From contig JAHQIW010007240.1 of the NCBI GenBank assembly GCA_019055375.1, positions 1 to 64,000 of the forward strand: a DNA stretch of 64,000 bases, in the 5' to 3' direction. Of the stretch, positions 9,533-20,669 are shown piece after piece. The DNA is from Parelaphostrongylus tenuis (taxonomy: Eukaryota > Nematoda > Chromadorea > Rhabditida > Metastrongylidae). Under the pieces are notes generated by a model. It was not told the origin of the DNA. It saw only the letters and a list, made by a program, of their open reading frames with translations, and did not search any database. Position numbers and translations under genes: made by a program. Numbering within the stretch: the first letter of the stretch is position 1; every line of letters starts with the position of its first letter.

Positions 9533-11363
9533 ATGACCACGTTCTCCGCCAATGCCGTGCAGCACAGTATCAATCAGTTGATCATTAATACGATTAATGA
9601 TGTTGAAAAGGTGAATTCTCTGTTCTCAAAACCTTGTTTGAATTTTTATAATAACGTTGTTAGATCGTTACATGAATTGCTGTACTACTACAGTGAGTGG
9701 CTCCAATTAGGGTAAACACAAGCTAAGAGTGAAAGAACCCATTTTCAAAACTAGGCGACAGAAAAGATTGAAAGCTCCAACATCTATCTTCTTTTAACTT
9801 TGAAGAGTCATTTCGCTTAGTTTTTACGACATTTTAGTTGCTTCTCAACTTACCACGGGATGGTGATCGTGTCGAAGTGATCACATCGTCATCTCATGAA
9901 CAAAGTGTCAATCCGTCCGACTCGCTTCCATGTAAAACTACGCATGACGTCGTCGTTGATGAAGTGACTGCCAGTAGCTGGCGAAAATCTTGGAAGGTAT
10001 GCATCGTCTGCTTCATTGCTGTAAACTTTGTTGGGGACTTTTTATCAAGTAATAAACTTTGAGGCTTATCCAGACCAAGACAATTATTGGAAAAAAATCG
10101 ATAACAAAGTGTCTAAAAATTTTTAAGATCAAAAGTTCTTTTCTGTTAGACGGCGACAAATGAATATTCGGCCCCATTTGCTGAACAAGGATTTTTCATA
10201 GAATGTTAGTAATCTTTCGAAATCTCAAATCTCCGGCTAGATCCGTATATGGCCGGTTTTCCAAAACTCCTTTTACAACGCTAGTACGGATCGTCACTTT
10301 GATCCGTTCCGATTTTGGCAGCCTAGTTTGGCGCTGAGATTTTGGCAACCCCTACGTGCTCGTCCTATCCGATGCTGCCATACCATATTTATGCCATATA
10401 TGGCTCTTTCGGGATCAGGTGAATGAGGGCCATTTCTATCGCTGCTTCGATCGTTTCCGATAACCAACGTATAGCATGATAGGCTCTAAACGTGAGGCCT
10501 AGGTACTCACGACTAGCCAGCATCTTTTAAAAGAGCAGGAGGAGCTTATTTGTCGGAGGCGACTCCTAACCGTTTCCCATGTATTATCCAGCAGTTCGAT
10601 TGCCGATTTTGGTCAGATCTGACTCGTACAAATAGAGGTCTGTCCAATTGGCTCTGCAAAAGTGGGGAGCTCATCTCCCCATTCCACCTGCGTTTCTGGG
10701 AGGCACACTTTTTGCCTTTTGGTTTGCGTTTGATTCCCTTATCCATTATCTTGTGTGCATCACGTGCCCTCGCAGCTAACTGAGCTCCGCGATCCTTCAA
10801 AGAGGAAGATCCATCACAATCTCAATAGTGAAAAATTACAGAATTACCCACTTTTTTCTATTGTCTATATTCTATCTGATTCGTGCTTATGCATCATTAA
10901 TTAAATTAGTCGCCTTCAACGCTGTCGAACTCGGAAGGTCTCAAGCTCATCAAGCAAGTCTACTGAAACTAGTACTCTAGTCAGTCGCCGTCCATGTGAA
11001 AAGGAAACGTAAGTTCACACGAAATTACTCTAGAAATGTTAGTCAAATGACCACTACTCTTTAAGCAGAGCAAGCCAATCACAATTTGATGGAGCGGACA
11101 AGAATCTGTCTTATGACAAAGCTGAAATTCTGCCAGGATCGGTGAGGCTAAAAATCAAAGAAATTTTGCATATTGTTAGTGCTTATAATCGGACAAAGGC
11201 TAAATACACCGTACCATCTTTGTCTCTGCCTATGAAGAAATCAAAATCGGGATTATGCGCCCAAAGCGGCTCAGTTCAATACAGTCATTATTCTGTAAAC
11301 GATGAACACGCGAGAGTGTGGATGAGCGGCTTTTCCAGGTTCAAGTGTCGCCACTGCGTCTAA
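9533..11363 (+). CDS. unidentified multi-exon gene, serine-rich product
   Basis: Four plus-strand exons: 9533-9610 (MTTFSANAVQHSINQLIINT then INDVEK, donor AAG|gtgaat), 9838-9996 (NLPRDGDRVEVITSSSHEQS, ending WRKSWK, donor AAG|gtatgc), 10910-11008 (RTRKVSSSSSKSTETSTLVS then RRPCEKET, donor AC|gtaagt) and 11066 onward (SQSQFDGADKNLSYDKAEIL, then KIKEILHIVSAYNRTKAKY). The last intron is 57 bases, usual for nematodes. Exons 3 and 4 join in phase; exon 2 to 3 needs one base fewer. Near 11,333 the frame ends at RFKCRHCV, but dropping one T of a TTTT run opens GFPGSSVATASNGWSDD and an acidic continuation. Repeats of FB-D and family E lie in intron 2. The true 3' end is unknown; product not recognised, probably intracellular since no signal peptide is seen. 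Confidence 0.45.
10150..10290. repeat. FB-D foldback element, single arm
   Basis: 'gttagtaatctttcgaaatc' followed by 'ggccggttttccaaaactcc' and 'ttttacaacgct' matches the left arm at 14,632-14,725. It lies in an intron of the unidentified plus-strand gene. Confidence 0.55.
10470..10815. repeat. dispersed repeat family E, copy 1
   Basis: This 340-base block shares ordered matches with 47,625-47,970 in the same orientation: 'ggctctaaacgtg', 'gaggagcttattt', 'aggcgactcctaaccg', 'gattgc', 'gactcgta', 'ccacctgcgt', 'ctgggaggcac', 'ttttggtttgcgttt', 'ttcaaagagg'. It is GC-richer than its surroundings. Frames open on both strands here are by-products. Confidence 0.75.
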
Positions 11364-11419
11364 TGGATGGAGTGATGATTGACCTCGTGGTGATGATCAA
11401 GATGAAATCAGGTGGCACG

Positions 11420-11815
11420 AGGACAGTGAACATGCAAATCGAATGTCCCGCTTATCAGCCGAAACGAGTCCGTGTTGATGGTATCTGGCATAACATCGTT
11501 TAGGCGCAATTCGTCCAACTTTTGCATTACTTTGATTATGTCCGAATATACAAATGTTTCACAATGTGGCTTTGATACCAGAATAATAAACATTGAGTTT
11601 TCTGTGACAATTAAGGACAACGACATAAGAATTTGAACTAGGATCTGTTTTTGAGTCTTGCAATGTAATTTGCAAGCTACTTGCCAAAATACAAAGTTTG
11701 AGCAGGACGGACTTGATAACGACTAGTTCAGATGATCGAATATAGTTCCCTTTTATTCAACCGTTTCTAGCGGTGGTATGATGTTTCAAATATGCCCATT
11801 GATGTAGAGTGATGT
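11420..11815. other. possible downstream part of the 9.5-11.4 kb gene; otherwise unassigned
   Basis: One frame reads GTRTVNMQIECPAYQPKRVR to 11,503 and another reads the acidic QDEIRWHEDSEHANRMSRLS over the same bases; only one can be real and the second has an in-frame TGA before it. Beyond 11,510 I see no exon. Confidence 0.3.
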
Positions 11816-11925
11816 GCAGAAAAATCGCGTCGACCGAGACTCAAACCCGTATCTTATTCTATCCGGAAGCGCGTGCTCGAACACGTTGCACTACTGACGC
11901 CCGTTTTGCTCACCACTCTTTATAC
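11815..11925 (-). repeat. tRNA-derived SINE2 copy
   Basis: On the minus strand a tRNA-like unit ends in the B box 'gggtttgagtctcggtc'; the flank 'gctcaccactctt' on the plus strand is the SINE2 tail motif. Diverged copy. Confidence 0.55.
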
Positions 11926-11929
11926 GCTA

Positions 11930-12900
11930 CAACGCTTCTATCTGTCAACCACCAGCCATCAGCGGTATGGCTCAGGTAGTCGCTTACTGATATTGAATCC
12001 CAATCACGTTGACAGATATTGAGTATTAGATGATCAATATAGCTCCTTTTTATTTAACTGCTTCCGTCTAAAGTGAGATGTGGGTTTGAGTTAGGCTTGA
12101 CGCGAATGGTTTGTACATCACTCTACATCAGTGGATATATTTGAAACTACTTCTTTGTCAAGGGTATGTTACAATGAATTGTAGAGTATCCCCACCCAAA
12201 ATTGATTGGATCAGATCGGTTTCTATGCTTCCCCCTATTTAATGAATGACTTTAAGTAGATTTATTCCAACCAAGGTCATAATAATATTATCCAGGACAA
12301 CGCACTGCCCAGATATGAGAATTTTTGGAGTGTTTATGAATTTTCCAATAAGAATGATTGGAAATCTTCACTGTTTTACTTGAACACAATCTGCTTGAAT
12401 AGTTTGCTCAGTGTATCTCTAATTGAGGGACAAAAAATCTGTACCGACTTTTCGCAGTGGAATAAGTTGTTTGACTCAACGAATAAATATATTTTTCTCA
12501 AACAATATAAGGTGTAAAATTTCTCGTAAAACAACGAATTGTTACCATCTTTATGATTTTTCCTCTTTGATTTGATTTTTCTTGTTAGAGCGTGCTGTCG
12601 TAGAATTTTTTTCATAATGCCATAAAAGGCAATCCGCAATCCATCTATCTGAACGGATGTTTCGAGACGGAGAGCCCGCCTACTATATATCCTTCCCTTC
12701 GGCCCCAAATGGTTCATATTATTCAACTTGCATTCTTTGTTCCGCAAATGTCATTGATCCATAATACGTGCGCCCTCACTATCAATGAATTTTCACTCAA
12801 AAACAAGGCCTTGTGAATGTTCCCAACAAAGAAGACGTTGGTTTTCTAAGTTCTAGAAGAATCTTTTCTTCTTTAATCAACAAAAAAGTGATGTCTGATA
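11930..12900. other. unassigned; holds a 123-codon frame
   Basis: A minus frame 12,747-12,376 begins MRNKECKLNNMNHLGPKGRI and ends at TAA. It is very basic, has no signal peptide or domain I know, and no flanking splice sites, so it may be chance or a decayed repeat. Nothing else is visible. Confidence 0.3.
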
Positions 12901-12904
12901 AATA

Positions 12905-13150
12905 TTTTTTGAGTAGTGCATGTGGTTTGTTATGGGCTTTTATACAGTGCAATACACATGTGTTTCGGCCTTGACATCTTCGTCAGGTGTACAGTTTGTT
13001 TCATCTCAGCCATGTACACGATGAGGCTGTCAAGGCCGAAACAGGAGTGAATTGCATTGCAGAAGTGCCCATAGCGGACCACTTGCATGGCTCAAAAATT
13101 ATATCAGGCATACTTGGACTTTAGTGTGGTCCTAAGAAAACACTTGAAGC
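12905..13150. repeat. FB-A foldback element, compact palindrome
   Basis: 'gcatgtggtttgttatgggc' with 'aatacacatgtgtttcggcc' is answered in reverse complement by 'ggccgaaacaggagtgaatt' and 'gcccatagcggaccacttgc'. The central part is only about 50 bases, so the copy is almost a pure hairpin. The tail 'gtgtggtcctaagaaaacac' is the family end. Confidence 0.7.
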
Positions 13151-13218
13151 CCAAATTTCACTTCATTCTACATTGTCAGTCTTGAAGATCAATTGTCGCT
13201 AAAGCACATATCCAAACA

Positions 13219-13267
13219 GGAACACTTTCTGGTAGTGAAGGCTGGGAACACTTTCTGGTAGTGAACT
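13219..13267. repeat. short tandem duplication
   Basis: 'ggaacactttctggtagtga' occurs twice, at about 13,219 and 13,244, in direct tandem with a 26-base period. Confidence 0.8.
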
Positions 13268-13434
13268 CTCTCGACTGAGATAAAAAATTGTTTCAAAATA
13301 CTATGTCTTAGTTTCCTGTTATTTTTCTTGGTGTTCATTTCATTTCTGTTTGGCCATTATAAGCACGTAAACAAGCATGAGTCTAGAAAGTGACTTTTAT
13401 AAACCTCGGTAATAACATGCAATACATACAAATA

Positions 13435-14110
13435 TTGAAGAATCATCTTGTTTAGCCGATGCGGTTAGTAATAGGAGTAGTGGTGGTGGCAGTAGTAGTA
13501 ATCCAAACACGAAGAGCACTTCGATGATTGACATTTGACGACTTCGCTTTCATCAGAGCCCGGGCCTACGTATTAGACTATCCGAATGTTTCTGTTGAAT
13601 AATGATGTCTTCATATAACACGCAGGTTAGATCAAAAGATTAAACGGAGAAAAGGTATCATTTCTCAGGTGAAAATGACTCATTCGTCTTTTCGGCTCAT
13701 TTCTGGATTTTTAACGCTTATCCAAATCGCTTCAAGTTTTGTGCGCTCTTTTTGATTCCGCGCCAGAATCGTGATAGTCACTTCAATTAACTGCAATCAA
13801 AAGCATCGACGCGCACGACCCTTGAAGCGTTTTGAATCAACGCCAAAATTCAAAAATGAGGAGGAAGGACGATTGCATCACTATCACGCGAGTAATAATG
13901 CTTTTTTCCGTTTAATCATCCCACCTGGCCTAGTCGATTTGTAGATGCATCGATATTTCATCGGATAATTCGAATAATCTAATACATCGCACGTTCAAGC
14001 TGTGAAAAGGTGTAGTCCGCCGAAACATTGGTCATCGAACTACTATTACTAACAGCTACTACTGCGACTATTATCACCCCTTGTTGGCTAGGCAAGACAA
14101 GTCTTTAAAA
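13435..14110. repeat. FB-B foldback element with long inverted arms
   Basis: The left part ('gtagtagtaat', 'gcccgggcctacgtattaga', 'atcaaaagattaaacggag') is mirrored on the right ('ccgtttaatcatc', 'aatctaatacat', 'ccgccgaaacattggtcatc', 'ctattactaacag'). Interior words such as 'actcattcgtcttttcggct' recur at 28,790 and 25,910. No coding sequence inside, so non-autonomous. Confidence 0.7.
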
Positions 14111-14629
14111 CATTATTCCAGGCGCTAACAAACCTGAATACTTCGTTGGCCTATCCTCACTAGTAGTTCGCACTCCATTACAAATTCTAAAATTATTTCT
14201 ATATCGCTCAAACATTGTTCTTGGTGATAGTCACGTCCACAAGGCTTAGTACATGATGTTCATATCGTTTCCGTCTGAGAATGCAGATAATTTACGCTAG
14301 CCATAAACACCTCGGATGGTCGTCACATGTGTGAAAAATACGTCCTCATGAAATATATTCTACGCTTCCTTGTGTACTTGTTGCCCCATCTCGGATACAT
14401 AATCGGTCTACTCATTTTTTCGCTAGCGATGTTTAATGTTTCAATGGAAAAGACTCCAAGAATCTAATCTTTGCATTTCAGCTATATGTGGTTCACTGGC
14501 TGTACTTCAGAAGACATCGTTTAGGCGTCTATGAAGAGTGCGTACGGTTCTTGGAGTGGTTAAAGGGCACTTTTTTGTCAGACGGCACAGGATCGAAACC
14601 GATCCCTTCCGCAAGAGAAGAACTTTTCA

Positions 14630-15260
14630 TACGAGTGTTATTAATCATTTGAAACCTTAAATCTCTGGCCTACGTCGTGCCTAACCGCTTTTCGAAAGAA
14701 TCTTTTTATAACGCTTCAGCTAAAGGAAAACATTTATGTTTTACATAGGCATATTTCCCGCATAACAAAGCTCTTTCTTCAGACTATTAGTATTCACGAT
14801 AGCATGAGATTTTACGATCCAGCACTGTGCTTATTTTCTGCAAAGACTATTTCTCTGCACTGCATCAGGCAAAAAGATTGATTCACATATGCCAGCACGT
14901 ATTTTGTAGCCGATTCACGGGTTGCGGGGTGGGGATGGCCAGGGAGGGCTGCCACGATCGCCGATCGGTGGCGCCTAGACGGACCACGCGAAGTGCGATT
15001 TTTGTTATAATTAGGAATTGCTTGTTCGCTTCGAAAGAGACTATAGATAAAACTATGACTCTGAAACTAAAAGATTTTCGCAACACGTTCATGTACTTTT
15101 CGTGCTTCCAGAGAAGTAATAGTTGAGTTGCGCAGTCGATGTAAAACATAATTTTATTTCAAATTTTACAGCGTCATAAAGGATCTTCTGAAAAAAACAG
15201 CCACTCGTGGGACTAACCAGATATTTAAGCTTTCAAATGATTGCTAACACTCTCCTGAAG
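14630..15260. repeat. FB-D foldback element, full-length copy
   Basis: Left arm 14,632-14,725 ('cctaaccgcttttcgaaaga', 'ttataacgcttcagc') is mirrored at about 15,160-15,260 ('cagcgtcataaaggatc', 'ttcaaatgattgctaacact'). The middle shares 'ttcgaaagagactatagata' with the copy at 36.6-37.4 kb. The two opposed 90-100 codon frames inside are by-products of the palindrome. Confidence 0.65.
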
Positions 15261-15706
15261 ATTTCTTGTCGCAAAAAGGATAGATTTTTGATCCCGTGCC
15301 GTATTAAGGAAAAAAGCCGGCTGAAGTATCGGCTCATGTCTCTGCCTCATAATAGAGGGCGGGAGGACTGCTTATTTAGAAAGGTAAATGCAGGTTCGAC
15401 TTCCTATAGAGGTCTAAAAGTAGACTCTCTTTCCTTTTTTTTCAGTCTAATCCATCCTCGTTGTTATTCTCTTTAACCGTTTAGGGTGGTCTCTGCAATG
15501 ACAAAACTATCCAGTTCGAATTATTCTTGTCGGACCATGGCGTTCTCCTATTTACGCGTGGTGCTGATACATACCACCCATGACGGCTATCAAACATGAA
15601 ATTTATCATCAAAACTGATTGTCTTACGGCTCAGTACTATTATGAATAGCAATAAAGTAACGAAAAGTTTGGTTGATAGTTGATCGATTACTCAAAGACG
15701 CACTAG

Positions 15707-16036
15707 GCTGTTCACTTTATCAGTGAGATTGTAGAGATTATTGACTCTATATCAAATTTAATTCGGTGTTTTGGCCCTCTGAACATAGATGCTATCATAT
15801 TTCCCAGCTTGGATGGGATGGAAAGCTTGCTTGGCCCGGAACATGCTAGACTACAGGCACCATACATGGGCAACATGGCAGATTTCGTCCTCTCAAGAAT
15901 GATCTTGCATTGGTGAATTGAAAGGAAGGTTATCGAATATTCCGATAATTACATCGAAATAGCCATGTCAACACTGAGAGCATACATTGTACAACTGTAC
16001 AGAAGCTCCACTAAAATGCATGATATTGCTAGGTAA
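15707..16036 (+). pseudogene. 109-codon protein-like frame with one internal TGA
   Basis: After an AG (gcactag|) the frame reads AVHFISEIVEIIDSISNLIR, then NIDAIIFPSLDGMESLLGPE and YMGNMADFVLSRMILHW, meets TGA at 15,914-15,916, and goes on in the same frame with IERKVIEYSDNYIEIAMSTL to TAA at 16,034-16,036. Both halves look like real protein (balanced composition, amphipathic helices). It could be a decayed exon, a gene fragment carried here, or two exons with a donor at TTG|gtgaat just before the stop. I do not recognise the family. Confidence 0.35.
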
Positions 16037-16554
16037 TGAAGGTGAACAATTCGATTTTTTTCCGTGTTTATAGGATTTTTTGACCACTATGCTATAGTTG
16101 ATACAATGGCTTTAGTGAAAAGTTTGTTTGATGTTTTCCGAAACAACCACCAGGATCAAAATATAAGTACTAGGACTTTACAGTGATAAACCACCAAAAT
16201 TAATATGAAAATTGGTTATTCAGAAATGTGACATTCATGGATTTGTACAGATGATTTTAATGAAGAGCAATAAAATGATTTACCATTCAGACAACACAAC
16301 TAATTGGAATAAGTCTAGTGCTCGTCGTGTTTGATAAGGCTGAAGAACAACTTATTAGCTTTTTTGAACCATCCAACATGTCGTTTGTCGACTAGTCGCA
16401 ATTGCTTTATTACCATTTCAACAGCGCTTTCAGCCTTCTTCATACCGATATCCTCAAAAATGTTAGTGCAATTACTCCCACATTGATTGATTCTATCCTA
16501 ACGATTGATCATAAATGTTATCATGTCAGTGTACTTGTTAGTTGGAGACAAAGG

Positions 16555-16858
16555 ATAGAAATGATAAAGCTCTCGGCGTTTATCAATTCCTGGAGGATGC
16601 GCCATGCATTCGTCATCAATTTTTAACTTCGTTTGAGATGACTGAATGAATGCATATTTGAGCGTTACGTTACAATGACTCGTAATGGCCTCCCGCTGTG
16701 TCGAGTCAGTGCTGCTTACCCTCTAGACAAGTCTGGTACCATTTTTACTGAGCCAGAAAGGATGAACGGCCTGGTGAGCCATGAGCGGGAGATCGAGCCC
16801 TCGACTTTGTGTGCGACGCAGAGCACCTCTAACAACTGCGCCGCGTGCGCTTGTGTAG
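16555..16858 (-). repeat. tRNA-derived SINE1 copy
   Basis: Near full length on the minus strand: tail 'aaagctctcggcg' and 'aggatgcgcca', body 'cctctagacaagtctggtac' and 'gatgaacggcctggtgagcc', head 'ggcgcagttgttagagg' in reverse. Matches the copies at 1.9, 32.6 and 50.6 kb. Confidence 0.8.
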
Positions 16859-17039
16859 TAGAAGATACCAGATAAATTTTCGTCCATTTCCCATTATCGT
16901 ACTAACAAATAGTTCCATATTCTACTTTGAAAAACATATAGGCTTATAGATATAATAATGTATGTGTTATGTATCTAATATATGGGTATGTGCATGTAGT
17001 TTTCTAAAAAATACCAACATTGTGTCGGCTTACAAGTAC

Positions 17040-19214
17040 CTTAGCCAATTCCACCTTTAGAGCTTCTAGGAGATCATCGGACGATGTATCAGCTCTTTCT
17101 GTTTCTCGTTCTAATATATATTTCACCTGAAAATCACCTCTAACTAGTCAGAAATTATTTGTGCCTTTATATTTGCTGTTAATACGTGACAAAGATAACT
17201 CCTCCAGAGTACTGTATCTAAACTTCAGACCCACTCTTGCGATTTGATCCTTGGTTAAATAATAGCCTAGAACCGTATCTACACGCTTTCTTATATAATC
17301 GAGTCGCCTGAAATCACTTGTTTCAATCAAAGCGAAAGCATAGAATAATAACAAAGAAAAGTGAGCTTGAAAAAATATCCCTTTTATGCATGTAGTTGTT
17401 GATGAACGCATTTTTGATGACATCGCTTTTGTTTACCAAGTAAGCGTCATAGCGGTCTTGTACTCGTTGTTGATCTTCTCCGTAGTAAACGATATCCTTG
17501 GCCAGCTAAAATTTTTCTCTAAATTATAAAATTTACTAAGCACCCTCGTATAATATTTGTCAGTAGTATTGAGGTACAACTAAAATGTGGCACGAAAGCC
17601 GACGTATTATCATTACACTATTGACTGCTTTGTTGATGAGCACACATGAGATTGTTATTAACTGTTTTATTCAGAAACATTGAATATATGCAGTCAACAA
17701 AAAATGTTTATTTCTTTCTAAATTGATTGTTTCTTCAAACCTCGATGAAAACATCCATTATAGTTTTTGGGATGTTTTTAGCCGTCTTTTCGGAGTGTAT
17801 TACATTACATTTCCTTCGTGGTTACATTTCGGCTTGCGCGCGTTTCAACAATATCGCCGTCATCAGAGCATTTTTTCAGCCACTCGCTTCTTATCATGAG
17901 ATAGAAGAAGATAGAAGAGAGAGGATTAGTACACGCCGCAGGATTTATCATGTAATTTCGTTGCTCTATCCCTATTCTATGGGCGAGTGGCTGAGAAAAG
18001 CTCTGATGACGGCGATATTGTTGAAACGCGCGCAAGCCGAAATGTAACCACGAAGGAAGTGTAATGTAATACATTCCGAAAAGAAGGCTAAAAACATTCT
18101 CAAAGACTATTCTTCATTTAACCGCTAGTTTAGCGTTATGTGTATTGTTATATGTTATTTATTCTATAAGTATATGTTAGTATAAGTTATAGTTATAAAT
18201 TAGTATATAGTTATATATTTTATAAGTATAAGTAAGTAAATGTTGTTCTTTTTTTTGTCGAATTTTCTTCAGTAAGCGCCTCCCATTCATTTGTTAACGA
18301 ACTGGAAAGATTAAGATTCACTTAAAAGCCACAAGCTCGACTGTCCGGCCTACAATGTCAGGTACTTCCATCATTTGACTTGTGGTATTCACTACTCGGC
18401 GTTGATTCCTTCATGGAAGAGTATAACCCTAGGGAATTGGTTGAACCGATGGACAGTGCTAGTGATAGGTTCCGCTATGACGAAACAGATGCCTGCATAG
18501 CATTTAGACATGGCTCAATACATGTTATATCCTAATCAGATTATTATTGCTTGAGGTAGGTCTATAAAAAAGCGATCGAAAGAACTGGAGAGTGTCCGTA
18601 CTTGTCGCTATAATGTCAAAACGATTGAAAAGACCACCTCTTCAGTAGATTCAATGTGTTTAGGCGACAAAAGTCACGCATCCGGCGTCAGTCAGCAGCA
18701 GAGGTATTCGTCATATATTCCACTTCTCAAGCATTGTCAAACATCACTGAACCATATCCAGCAGGTACATACAATGATTGGCGATAGCCTACCGATGTAT
18801 CAAATCAACGCTGCTATCTCCTCCGACAAGTCTGGTATCAATTTGGCGAACGCGCAGGGATAGAGGCTTGGTGAGCTCGGAGACAGAACCAGTAACCAAG
18901 TGTGTATTGTGTGTAGGGCAGTGTGTGTAGGGCACCTCTAAGCAATGCGCCAGACTCAACATTCAGACAAGTTCGAATAAAGGACAGACTAAGAAAATGT
19001 TGGAAGATAGTGGACTACAATTTGATTCACTATTAATGGAGGTTGCCAGAATAAAGTTAACACTAACCTGATGCAGTTCGCCTTCGTCGGCACCGGTGCC
19101 ATTCATGGCGGCGATCAACTCCATGGATGTTTCCAAATAAAGAGCAGTGATATCTTCCGCTCGTAGATGAACTGATTGGAATACAAGTAGTAGGACTACG
19201 CACTGGATAAACAT
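17040..19214 (-). CDS. secreted protein of unknown family
   Basis: Exon 1 (19068-19214) starts at an ATG placed directly after ttcttctcag, a likely spliced-leader acceptor, and encodes MFIQCVVLLLVFQSVHLRAE, a clear signal peptide, then a helical segment ending DEGELHQ. Later exons: 17437-17505 (LAKDIVYYGEDQQRVQDRYD), about 17200-17307 (RLDYIRKRVDTVLGYYLTKD) and 17040-17126 (VKYILERETERADTSSDDLL, then EALKVELAK, donor AAG|gtactt). The mature product is charged and helical, so probably secreted and soluble. Phases between exons 2, 3 and 4 do not fit exactly: exon 2 needs one base less at its GG donor junction and exon 3 also mis-joins. No 3' end found before the SINE at 16.86 kb. Introns hold an FB-C palindrome, an FB-A piece and a SINE1. 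An exon-like relative lies at 33.53 kb. Family not recognised. Confidence 0.5.
17765..18095. repeat. FB-C: large near-perfect palindrome
   Basis: The left arm (about 17,768-17,889: 'cttcgtggttacatttcggc', 'ttgcgcgcgtttcaacaata', 'tcgccgtcatcagagc') is repeated as its reverse complement at about 17,986-18,095 with only a few differences. The centre is about 95 bases. Opposed frames of 106 and 89 codons inside are artefacts. It sits in intron 1 of the secreted-protein gene. Confidence 0.85.
18375..18545. repeat. FB-A fragment
   Basis: 'tggtattcactactcggcgt' with 'gattcctt', 'ggaattggttgaaccgatgg' and 'gacatggctcaata' parallels the FB-A copy at 46,820-46,985. Diverged single arm. Confidence 0.45.
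18770..18957 (-). repeat. SINE1 copy, 5' half
   Basis: 'cctccgacaagtctggtatc', 'gaggcttggtgagc' and 'gcacctctaagcaatgcgcc' follow SINE1 order on the minus strand. A small internal duplication ('tgtgtgtagggca') is present near 18,911-18,930. Confidence 0.65.
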
Positions 19215-20340
19215 CTGAGAAGAAATCACAGGAAACGATAACACAGCAGCTTTTGAGGCTGCAAAAAACTTCAGTCAATGAGGAAGAGAAAGGAAAAGAG
19301 AAAAAGCAAATCAAGAACAAACGAAGTCAAGGTGACCTTAGATGAATTGAATCCATAACACTTTCATACCGAAATATTTCAAAATTATTGGCGAAAATCA
19401 TTGTAAATTTGTTCTGTAGGCTAAGTAAGTTGTACGCCACATCAATTGGTACACTACGTTGGTTTTTCTTAATCAACGCGCATAGCTTACATTGTATAAA
19501 CGATGTATTGCAACAGTAACAACTGCTAGTGATCAACTAATTAACTTTTACCGAGCTAGATTCCATGCCTGGGCTTAACAAGGTTTTCCATCTCTTTGGT
19601 AGCAAATCTGACCCAGAATTGTCTGGCTTCGCTGGACCTTATCACACCTTCTTACAAACCAAACACGCAATCACTGTACAATGCTTATAGTTTATAGGTT
19701 ACAATGCTTGAAGTGCACCGCACTGTGGATTTCCAATGGGAAATTGATGACTACCGAATATTTCATTATTCATCCTTGTCTTATCATTTCGGATTGTTAC
19801 ACTGACTCTGAGTGGATAGTTGACAAATTACAGGACCCACTGTTACCAGAAAATCTCAACCGCATGACACAAGCGTCTTTTCTTGAATTGAAAACCGCGA
19901 ACACGGCAACTCCGTTGCTCTAAGAGAAACCACGCTAAATCGTATAAAATGAAGTTCAATGTAAATTATTTTTCGCTCCTCTTTCTTCTCACAGCATCTT
20001 GTAAAAATCTCATCAAAATGCAAACTTACTTGCAAAAATATCAAGACTTATGCTAGCGAATGGCTATTAGAACTTTGATGAAAAATTTTCGCAGACCCTA
20101 ACCAAACGACAGAGCAGTCAAGTGTGAAACATAATTTTATACTTGTTGCTATGATGCTTAAGAAGGCTATTCTAAGAGCCAAGTAAAATACTGATACTAC
20201 GATAGGAAAAAAGTTCTGGGACGCTTAATAAGCTTGAGAGAGCTCCCACGCATTTCATTGGAATACTACACTATCCTATGTGGGATTTTCCCACTGAAGG
20301 CCTAGATATTATCTGCCTTTATTTCCACTTTGATACAAGC
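19215..20340. other. unassigned intergenic sequence
   Basis: Upstream flank of the secreted-protein gene. It holds 60-80 codon frames on both strands without splice context, and nothing that I can name. A promoter must lie here if the trans-spliced gene model is right, but no element stands out. Confidence 0.4.
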
Positions 20341-20344
20341 CTAC

Positions 20345-20665
20345 GCCACGTCCAACGATGAAATCAAAGTTCGTGTTTTATGGCGTCATTATTGTAGAAA
20401 GGGCCTTTTATAGTGAGCTGCAGTCGAGGAAATCAACGAAGTTGAAGGAGAAGGCATAATAAGCAAATCTGGCTGCTCGACGCTGGTTTTAACACTTTTC
20501 ATTGTCAGAGATCTTGACCTTGAAGACAACCCTCGTTCAGGAAGTCTAACAAAATTGAATAACGAAGACAAAATGATTGTTGCTTTGGAAGATGAACCGT
20601 CAAGTGTCTTGCGAATTGGCAACCGAACTTGATGTTTCTCATACAACTGCGGTAACTCATCTCCA
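20345..20665 (+). pseudogene. mariner-type transposase N-terminal relic
   Basis: In shifting plus frames the sequence gives DLEDNPRSGS-like and TKLNNEDKMIVALEDEPSS, then CELATELDVSHTTAVTHLHQ followed by LNLNF, which is the paired helix-turn-helix DNA-binding region of mariner transposases (family form LExxPRSGRPxxL, ELNVSHSTVxRHL). At least two frame changes. The catalytic domain is absent downstream. Confidence 0.75.
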
Positions 20666-20669
20666 CCAG

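Noticed and set aside
12376..12747. 123-codon minus frame as a real gene
   Set aside because: Basic, low-complexity composition, no splice sites, signal peptide or domain; listed only as content of an unassigned stretch.
15914..15916. TGA as a selenocysteine codon
   Set aside because: No cysteine-type redox context and no SECIS-like structure noticed; nonsense change or splice donor is simpler.
17727..18074. Opposed frames of 106 and 89 codons
   Set aside because: They lie on the arms of the FB-C palindrome and mirror each other.
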